Virus record (IMG/VR): IMGVR_UViG_3300007276_000054
Location: 1-58,403 of that record
DNA: 58,403 bases
Direction: 5' to 3' (one strand)
Source of the DNA: a virus
The notes under the pieces were generated by a model that saw only the letters and a program-made list of their open reading frames with translations, was not told the origin of the DNA and ran no database searches. How positions within the stretch are numbered: position 1 is the first letter of the stretch; every line of letters begins with the position of its first letter. Of this stretch, positions 1 to 9,600 are shown piece after piece. A program made the position numbers and the translations under genes.

Positions 1-189
1 AATCTCTGCGTCTACCCTAGCCTTCGCTTCTTCAGGCGACACGTCAGGCTCATTGTCCAACAGATTTTTTACAATGCCTAACGCCCCGCTGTCTGGAAGC
101 AAGTCACCTACAGTGTCTAGCACATTGGGTGCTGCCTTAGCTAGCCACTTCCCTAGCCCGGTGTCCTTAATCTTTTTCTTTTCAGCCAT
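1..189 (-). CDS. Holin-like membrane protein, N-terminal part (gene cut by the window start)
   Basis: The frame opens at the ATG at 189 and runs off the window after 63 codons. The visible part is hydrophilic and begins MAEKKKIKDTGLGKWL, followed by a stretch with LPDSGALGIVKNLLD and a charged helix. This is the style of the N-terminus of small phage holins of the three-helix (GTA-holin-like) type, recalled from the family rather than searched. The first 8 nt of the gene overlap the end of the DUF5675-like gene, so the two are probably co-translated as a lysis pair. The missing membrane part probably corresponds to the piece at 58288-58403. Holins form membrane lesions that time lysis. The role is inferred from position and pattern. 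Confidence 0.6.
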   Translation of the reverse strand, partial: MAEKKKIKDTGLGKWLAKAAPNVLDTVGDLLPDSGALGIVKNLLDNEPDVSPEEAKARVDAEI

Positions 190-652
190 CGTAATCTGTG
201 TATGTTATGGTGCAGTCTTCACATCCTAGTGCCTCTGCAATCGCTGGGTAAACTCTTCTGTATGCTTCAGTAGAGCCCCCTACAAATCCAGTTGACTTTA
301 TGTTTTCTGTTTGAGTATTGCCTAGCAACAGGCAACCGCTCGTATCCCCTTCGTCATTGCCGCAATGAATCAGGATGTGCTTGAAATTAGGAACCTCCAT
401 CACCTCAAGCATCCCCTTGTGCATCTCTCCAAATCTTTTTGAATACCTATCGTGGTATCCTCCCCACGTTTTTAATCTGAGGTTGTATGTGCCAGATGGG
501 ATTCTTGTTTCGTGCATGACTTTTTCTTTCCTGTCTTCGTCCTCTAAGGTGAAGCAAAGAAATTCTCTGAAATCACTCCCGTTGCTTACATCAAACAGAA
601 GTCCAAGCGTGTCATTCTTTTGACTACTAAACCTTACTACCTCTAGATTCAT
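182..652 (-). CDS. DUF5675-like protein, probable lysis or cell-wall role
   Basis: 156 residues. The central block HILIHCGNDEGDTSGC (about residues 93-108) has the His-Gly-Asn...Gly-Cys arrangement typical of DUF5675 phage proteins and recalls the HGxx...GC active site of YkuD-type L,D-transpeptidases. Enzymatic activity is not proven. DUF5675 genes often sit beside endolysin or holin genes in phages, as here, where a holin-like gene follows with an 8-nt overlap. The start codon overlaps the stop of the giant virion protein gene (ATGA), pointing to translational coupling at the end of the late transcript. It could act on peptidoglycan fragments or be a lysis accessory protein. Confidence 0.65.
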   Translation of the reverse strand: MNLEVVRFSSQKNDTLGLLFDVSNGSDFREFLCFTLEDEDRKEKVMHETRIPSGTYNLRLKTWGGYHDRYSKRFGEMHKGMLEVMEVPNFKHILIHCGNDEGDTSGCLLLGNTQTENIKSTGFVGGSTEAYRRVYPAIAEALGCEDCTITYTDYDG

Positions 653-3600
653 TCTTCCAATGCTTGTAGATAAATATCCGTCTCAATCTTAGACGGCTCT
701 AGCATACTGAAGTAAGCCTGTGCCATCTCGCTTAACTCTTTGTAGTCCTGAGTATTCATGGACAAAGCCTTGGCTCGCATCACAACGTAGTAGTCTCTAC
801 TGTTCTTGACTCTCCTTTGTATTTCTCTGAGCTCACCTATATGCTTCTTAAAGGTGTCGGGGAACCTCTTCCGCATTGCTGTTTCAGCGATAGGTTGATT
901 GAATCCTTTTGAGAAAGCGTTAGCAACCTTATCAGCTTGCTGTGGGTCTGCTCCTGCTTCTTCCATGAGCTTCAAGAAACGAACTCTTCCACCCTTCTCG
1001 TCAATGTTTTTGACAGCTTCAGAGAATTGAGGGTCACTGGCAGCCAGTGCGTCCGCAACCACTTCATACGCAGCCAAGTCTTCCTCGCTGCCTAGGGCTC
1101 TTTCCTTACCCATGTTGTCAAGTGTCTTGATTAACTGCTCGGCTTCTTTGTTTCCGAAACCAATCAAGTTACCTCCAGTCATAGCTAGCTTCATGTAGAA
1201 ATACATTGCCATGTTTGGCCGGTCTTCAGGTCTTACGAAGTACTCCCTTCCTGTAGATGTAACAACTTTGTTGCTACCACTAGACATACTAATGACGTTA
1301 ATCATAGTGTTGTGAGACTCCGTAAGGAACTGACCGTATGGTCCGACGTAAGACAGCATAGACATAGGGTCACCCGGTTCAGTCCTAGACCCATAGATAG
1401 GAACACCACCTTTAACCTTGGACCAGCGCTCATAACGCTCGTCATAGCTCTCTTCACCTATGCCGAAGTTGTCCTCTTCAAGAAGCGGGAATATTAAGTA
1501 CTTGTTTACAGCAAACCTCATACTATTGTCAATCATCGCAAGAGGAATCTGCGGGAGGAAATCCACCAACGTAGATGCCCCTACATCCCACCAAGCCTTC
1601 TGCTTATCCTCTTCTGTTAACTGGTCTTCATCATCCCCAAAGATTGCAGATACTATAGCTGGCAACAGAATCTTACCCACCATGTGGAACGTAGCCAGCT
1701 CCGCAACACTACCGACGAGCGCCTTACCTCCTTCTCCTTTAGCCTTACCGCTTCCGTAGAAAATCTTCTTGACATCCGAGGTGATGCTTCTCTTCTTGTT
1801 GACGGCAAACCTAGAGAACGGGAGCAGAAAATTCTGCATTAAATAGGCGAGTTGAGGAGCAAAATCACTGCCCCCAGCGTACAGGTCAGCGGCCTGACGT
1901 GGAGTAGAAGCCGCTTGGTCTTTCGTCACCAATGAATCCGCATAACTCAGTGCCTCTTTGTTGGGACTAACGGCCTCTTGCTCCCAGTCAATGTCGCTTA
2001 CACTGTCAACTACACCCTGCTCAATTAGCGCATCAGCATAGAATCCAAACCACGAAGCGATAGCAACCACCTTGTCCGTACCCTTGAGGTTCTTGAGTGC
2101 GAGCTTATTTAGATACTCCGTCACCTTTTGGAACTGCGTAGCGTCAAATTCCATAGACCCAGTAAACGGGTCGATGTTACCGGCCTCGTAATCCCTGCTG
2201 AATACCGGGGAGTTCTGCAATAGTCTGTATCTGCCGTTGTTGTCCAGAGCAATCTTAGAGTCAGCCATGAACAAGCCCTTACCGCTGTGGTAAACCATCT
2301 CGGCTACCGTTTGCAATACATAGGGGAATGTCTTCAGTGGGTTCTTCGCTTGGAAGAAGGTGTTCAAGATTACTGGCGACTGCTTAGCCGTCTGAATCAA
2401 GAATCCACCAAAAGCCTTGGTGATTACAGCCAGCCTAATAATGTAGCTTGGGTTCTCGAAACGTTTACCGAACAAGACAAAGTCCTTCTGGAATACAGCG
2501 GGAACCTTGCCCGTGTCTTGGTGTACGTACTTGGAAATCTTTCTTTCTAGAGCCTGTTTAACTGTAGTATTGGGTATAAGGTCAGTGGCCTCTTGGGAAT
2601 TCATAACGAATCTATGTGCCAGTGTAGAGCCAACAGTCTCCATTAGCGTAACGTTCTCCCTCAATGTAGATTCATTGACTCTTAAGAAGTCTAAACCAAT
2701 AATAGCTTTACTCCCTGACAATGACCTTGGGTTACGTTCAAAGCTACTTCCAGCAACCTTCTTGGTTTGACCAAGTGCTGATTCAGTAAGGGCTTTGTGA
2801 AAGCCTTCAAACATTCTCATGGTTTCATTTACCACATCGTTTTTAGTTTGAATACGGACATCAAAAGGAGTGTAGTTGTCCTCCATCACTAGCTCTTTAC
2901 CTAGGTATCTCTCAACGTAGTTAGAGAACTGAGGAATCAAACCAACATGCATATCAACCATGAAGTCTACAAACTGAACTAACTCAGGTGATTCAGACTT
3001 AACCTTAGCTTGCAGCTCCTGAAGGCTATTGGTGTCACCAAACATAAAGTCATACGCTGCTTGCATTTCTGCAATCTCCGCCTTGGAAAACGCGCCACCT
3101 GCTGCGACCTGCTGTTGATTGTGGTATTCAATCGTGCGCTGCATGACTCCCTTTAGATTCACAAACCACTCAGCGGCGTTCTGACCTTCCTGAGTTTCAT
3201 TGTCAATGACGGGGACTTGACGGCTCATAGAGAATATCTGCATGATAGCCTTCTGACGAACTCCAGTAATCTTTTTCTTGCTCTTTCTCTCTAGCTCCTC
3301 AACCTTCTCAGACATCTTCTCTACGAGCATTGAGTGCCTGAAGTCAGCTCTACCGAAAGCGCCTTCAATAGAACCAAAGCCCAACGAACGTCTGAGTCTT
3401 GCTATCGTGATGTCATCCGTAGAAAAAGCCATCCGAATGTAGGAGTCAACCGTGTCCAAAAAGCCCATGTAAACCTTGGGTCTAGCCTGAAGACCTTCTT
3501 TCTTGAGACTTGCTAAATCACTAGCGTAATCTATATTACCTCGGACCAATGAATGAACATACCCCAATCCAAACACAGAGCCATTAACAATGAAGTCGTC

Positions 3601-6600
3601 AAGCTTGTAATCTAGGTGAGCTAGCTGTCTCCTATTAAGCTTTAGTAGTCTGTTCTTTAGGTCCGCGAAGTTCAGTTTACTCGGGTCTGCAATTCCTAAG
3701 ATGTCTGCAATCATAGGCTCTTCTAGAAGCACGTCAAGGTTAGCTGCAATTCTAGGCAACATGACGTCATCTACAATCATCTCTGATTCCTCTTCATTCT
3801 TGCCTGACTTCTCGTTGTACAGTGCCTCAAGTACACGCTCAAGGTGAGCGGGATTGCTGCTATCGAGCTGGTCGTTTACATTATTCTTATTCCACTCATC
3901 GATGTATCTAAGAATGTTCTTTCTGTTTTGAGATAGTTGAGACCTCTCATAACCAGCCTTGATTTTGTTGTACTCCTCGTCAACCGTAGTGTTGTTCTTA
4001 AGGGCCAGTCTCTCAGCTCTTGCTGCAAAGACAGCGTTTCTTCCTAGCGTTTCTTTAGATTGAAACTGAGCAACCAAAACTGCTAGGTCTTCAGCGGGTA
4101 GCTTAGGAAACGACACCGCTTCCCTTCCGTCTTCTCCCTTCTTTATTTGAGGGGCTTTCATCGAGCCCAGCGTAGCAAGGAGAGTCTGTTCGAAGGTTGT
4201 AATATCTTCGTTGTCCAGTAATGCTGGGTTGATTTTAGCTAATGCTTCTGCGTACTTGTTGTATGTCGCTGTAGACTTCAGCGCCTCGCCAGCCTTCCTT
4301 GGCTTTGCTGCTTTCCCTAGTCTCTTCTGCAATCCCCTAACCCTATTTACTTGGTCGAGGTACTCCTGCATTGCCTTCTTGGTATCTCTAGCATCGAAGA
4401 CGGCAGATAGCTTATCAATAAACGTCTGCATAACCTCAAAGCCTTCCGCCTTTACCCTTTTCCCGGACACTCGGTGAGCTTCTCTTGCAATCTTAAACAG
4501 CTTCTGAACCTGCGAGCTAGTAAAAGGAGTCTTGGAGTTTTCCTTCATTCGTTCCTTGACAATTTCTATTGCCTCCCTAAGGAACTCTTTGTAGTTTTTA
4601 GACTTGTCCCTCAATTGTTCGAGGTCGGTTCTAAGATTCTTGGCTTCAGTGGTAAGCTTTCTCACCTTCTTGTTCACCTCTTTCTTTCCAATGAGTCTTC
4701 CACGCTTGAAGTCATAAGCCCTACGGTACGCAGCAAGCGCAGCCTCCTTGGACATGCCCATGTCCTGTAACAGCTTTAAGATTTCTGGCTTGGCGTATGC
4801 CATGGTAGCCATCTGCCCAATAGACGCTTCGAGTCTTACCGGGTTCTTTCTTCTCTTGTCTCGCTTTACTGTGGGGTTACTGTATTCCTTGTCTAAGAAG
4901 TCAGCAATCTGACGAGTCAGGTCACCTTGAAATTTTACTTCCCCGGATACATCCCCTGCACTACGGCTAGTTCCTCCCCCTCTAGTTCCTTCCCGTCCAG
5001 AAGCTCCACCGCTTCTATCCACGTCTCTAGATTCGGGCTGCTCTCTGCCAATCTTGGATACGGCGTCCCGAATAGCGGGAGCCCAATCCGGCGTTCCAAT
5101 TCCGCCTGCTTCTTTGAGAAGCCCTTCTCTAAGTTGCTCTCTTGTAATTTCTGCATTTCTATACTTGGTATGGAGTGATTGAATCCTTGACTTATTTGCC
5201 TCGCTGTTCTTAAATCCAGCGGTATAGAGAAGCCTGACAGCCTCCCACGTAATGCTTTGCATCTCTCTTGGAAGCAAGCCTCGTTCCTCAGCGGCAATCC
5301 TATATGCTTCAAGATAAGCATAATAGTTACCGGAAATAGCGTGAACTGACGAATTAGAAACTTTTAACTCAGCGAATCCTTTCTTCAGGGCCCAAGGTTT
5401 CCAGTCTGCAACGCCCTTTACTTTTATACCAGCTGCTTTGGCTAGATTGGCGACCTCTTTTCCCCCGTAAACAACACCGTTCTTGTCTATGAAGGTGCCC
5501 CCAGTTGCTCCGAAGTTAGCTCCCACCTCCCCAGAAGAGGAAGACATGGGCTTGAGGAGGGCCGCTCCTACAGCGTGAGTATCAATGGTGGTGTCTGAGC
5601 CAAATCCGGGGTTGTGGATGTTGTTGAAGAAGTGTCGAATCTTGTGCTGCTCACCAAGCACCCTAGAAATCTCAGCTACATCTTCGGTAAGCAGGGCCGA
5701 AACAGCCTTGTCAATCATAGTCAAGGAAGACCAAGCGGCCCTCGACTCCTTGCCTTGTAAGTTTGTCTTCTTACCCCCCCGCTCACCGCTCGGTGTAATG
5801 ATGTCGTAAGACCTAGACATGTTCAGGTCAACAAAGGCCCACACAGCCATGGCTCTGACATTTCCCGGAGGGAGCTCAACAATAGAAGTACCGACGTACT
5901 TAGACAGCTCTCTAGCCCACGCAACTTTTGCACCCCCTGCATTCATGAAGAAGTCTACCATCTCTTGCGTGACTGGCTTATTGCCATTGTTAACCACAGC
6001 TTCGATGACCACCTCTCCAAGTCTGACGTTTTGGTACCAGTCCTTTTGAGGGGACAGGGCAGCAATGGCTGCCGCAACCTGAATCGGGTCAATGTCGTAC
6101 TCCTCCGCCAGTTGCTGGGCAATAATGTTGGCACCATCGTACCAAAGTGTAGCAACCTCCCTTAGGTCTGCCTCGAACGCATCGTGAAGGAAGAGCAGGT
6201 TGTTCTTTGCTTCCTCAATAAAGATATCGTACACCTCATCAGCGTACTTCATTGCGTCCTTACCCTCGAAAACAGAGTTCTTAAACTTTCTTACGCCTGC
6301 AACGATGTCAAGTTGAGACAAAAAGAGCGCGTTCTTGACGTAGATTTTAGGCTCGTTTTCTTTTACGTGAGCCAGACTAAGTATGTAGCTGTCATCTAGC
6401 TTAGATGATTTTGCAGTACCATACCCTTGACCAATTCTAGTCCCTTTAATGGTTTGCTTTTTGATTGACCGAGCAAACTCGCCCATCAACTTGGGCCCGA
6501 ACTTAGGGTCGTTCTCTGGACTAGGCTCAGCGAGCGCGTCTTGGAACTTGATAGGCACCCCTTCTGGCGTGGTCTTACCAGTGTCAAACATTGGGTCAGA

Positions 6601-9600
6601 AGGAAGAACCTTCTTCGTGTCCTTGGCAAGGACAAGAGCACCGATTTGAATGAGCTCACTAGCTTCGGTGACGGGCATACCGTCGCGCTTGTCGTAGAAC
6701 CAACTGTGTCTATAGGGATTCATACCAACCTGAACCCACCCCTCCTGAACACCCTCAGACTTATGGTCCTTGTGGTACTCTTTGGAGGCCATAATTTTCT
6801 CAGCCTTAGCCTTGATGGTTGCGGGGTCGTGATTCACCCAGTCACCGAACATCCTAGCTATTGTAGTCTTGTTTGTTCTAGTTGCAATACTCAACGAGCC
6901 GATTGGACTACCGCCAAACTTGACACCTTTAATTACGCCAGTCTGAGAATAAGCAACAGCCTTTCCGCTGGTGTCGCCAATCTTCTTTGCAAATGAGGAT
7001 GCGGTCTTGTTGCCTTCGTGAACAGAGGCAACCCATACATCGTAAGTATTGTATGCAGGGATATCTAATCTCAACCCAACAAAGTAACCCTCTGGTAATT
7101 CCTTATTGAGGTCGTAGATTCCTGTCTCCAACTGAGAACTTTTCAAGGCTGCGCCAATCTCTGGTAGCGTAGGCATATCGGGCACTACATCAAAAGGCGT
7201 GATAGGCATAACCCCTCTTACCACTTCGATGTATTGTTCCTGTGTAAGCGTCCCCTCTTTCATGGCCTCAATAGCCTCTACATTTCTGGGGACTCTATCA
7301 AGTCTTTGGTTTTTATCTAGCTTGAGTTCTGACTTAAGTTCTGTAAGCTGTTCCTCTGTTAAGTTGGCTGTGCTTAGGAAGCTCTCTAGCCCGGCGCCAG
7401 TTCTCAAGCTTTCATCAAGCTCTCCTTGAAACCTAACCTCCTCGTCGTCAGAAACTTGACGCTCTTCAGGCTTTAAATTCAGCCCCTCTGTAGCCTTTGA
7501 AAGACCAGCTACCGCCTCTGTAACATCTTCGCCCGAAGCCATCCTTCCCGTTAGGTTTTCAATAGCTCTACCTACGTCAGAGATGCCCGGAGTTGGAATC
7601 TTTCCAACAAAAGGCAATGGGCTAAGACCACGGTTTATCAATCCAGAAAACCGCTCAATCAATCCACGCTTCACCTCAATGCTCAAGTTACCGGCAGAGA
7701 TGTCCGCTAGAAGCTCCGTCAAAAACTCATCTGCAAATGCAGCAGACTGCATAAGCTTAACTATGTCGGTCTCCTTTGTTCCGTCAATACCTAAAGCCGT
7801 TAGTTGCTCTTGAACTCTCTCGCTTTGAAGCACTCTACTTAGGTACTTGCCGAACTTGTTGGCAACACCTTCACCTTGAAGAGATTGCGCTAGCTCTGTA
7901 GCTAAACCAACGAGAGCCTCGTCACCCAACATCGCGTCAAGACCTAGCTCGTGGTACCCTTCGTGGTACGCTGTGTTTTCAAGAATCGCAGGAACGAGCA
8001 AATGAATTTTGTAACCGCCGTCTTGTTGCTTAGCGACATACACACCTCTACCAACCTTTCCACCCGGGACAGAGTTTGCCATAGACGCTATAGTCTTATG
8101 AATCATAATCCCCTTGAACCCCTTCTTCGTCTTCGATAATGTCTTTACCGCAGTGATTGTGTTCCTTAAGCCATCCATAACGGCCTGAGGAGAAGATATT
8201 CTACCTAACCCAAGAGGCAAGTTCAATGCCATTTTATCGAGCAACAGATTATTAATCCTGTCAAGGACATTATCCGAGTTTGCTTCGTCAACAACAACGC
8301 TTTCCTTTCCTTCAAACAAGGTGTCAAGACTGTACTCTTCAAGAACTCTGGACACGTTGTCCATTATCTGGTTAGTCGTAGTCCGAGAACCCAAGTCGTG
8401 AGAAACATCAAGGTCTGTTTCCAGCTTTGCTCTCTGCTTAACCAATCCGTTTACTTCGTTCCTAAGTCTTCTTCTCTGGCTTTTGTTTTCAGTGCGTTCG
8501 TAATCAATAGCCTTCTTCGTAATCTGTGTTTGAATATCTACAAGAGTTGAGTAGGCTTCGGGGTCTGATTGTCTTAGCTCTTCATAGTAATCTCTTCGCT
8601 TCTTTCCCTCCGACTCGTTCTTTTGAATAGCGCCTACTAGTCTAGCCATTACTTCTCGGCGACCAGATACAGTTTCTTGAGCGTCTAGTTCTTTCTTGAG
8701 CTGTTGAATTACCAGCTTAGATTGTATAGACGGGATAGAACTTGCAGCTAAGCCAAGTGCCCCAACAGATGAACCAGCACCTGCAATACCACCACCCATC
8801 ACAGCACCTGCATAGAAGCCGTTCTTTATGGCCTTGTCCATTTGGACAACATCAATGTCTTGACCTTTTGCGTTCTGCTCAATGACGTACTGCATGCCGC
8901 CTGTGACAGCCTCTGTAATCGCCTCTTCTCCCATTGCAAGGGGAGTGTTCATGATTGCACCGTAGATGAAATCAGCAGCGCCTTTTGAGTTAGCCCTTAA
9001 GCCTTTAAACCTGTCAAATATTTTAGCACCTACAAATGCGGGCGCACCTTCTGCAACACCATACCCTAGAACGAAACCACCTTGCTGTACAACGTTCATC
9101 TTATTGAACCATTCCTCGTCACGAGCAATGTCATAAGCCGTCAACGAGCCCATCCCAGCTACAACTCCAGCAGTGAGCTTACTGTTTCCTGTAAGCCTTT
9201 GAGTGACAATAGCAGCAGCCATCATTGGCACACTATGGCCGAAGTCAGAGACAACATCTGCCATGCCTCCAGACCAGTCTCCGTTTTCAAACTTTGAAGC
9301 AGGGTCAACTTGAGGCGTTGAACTGTACCTATCAATAGAATTTGATAATTCCTTATAGGCTTTACGGTGCATGTCTGTCTTCTGCCTTCCGTATGCCCAC
9401 TCCCCAAACGCTAACTCAACAGCGTTTACGCCAACGTCCTCTAATCCGACACCTAACGTGCCCACTATCTTAACAACTTCTGAGCCTAACCCACGGAAGA
9501 AATCAGCAGTAACGTTACGTCCTTCAGACGTGTCACCGATGTACCCAGTGTCGTTGAGGTCCGCCATAATGTCGTACTCCTCAAGGAGGTGACGCTCAAG

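Noticed and set aside
4935-5321. 128-residue frame within the giant gene
   Set aside because: Same-strand alternative frame inside a clearly coding giant gene; no independent signal.
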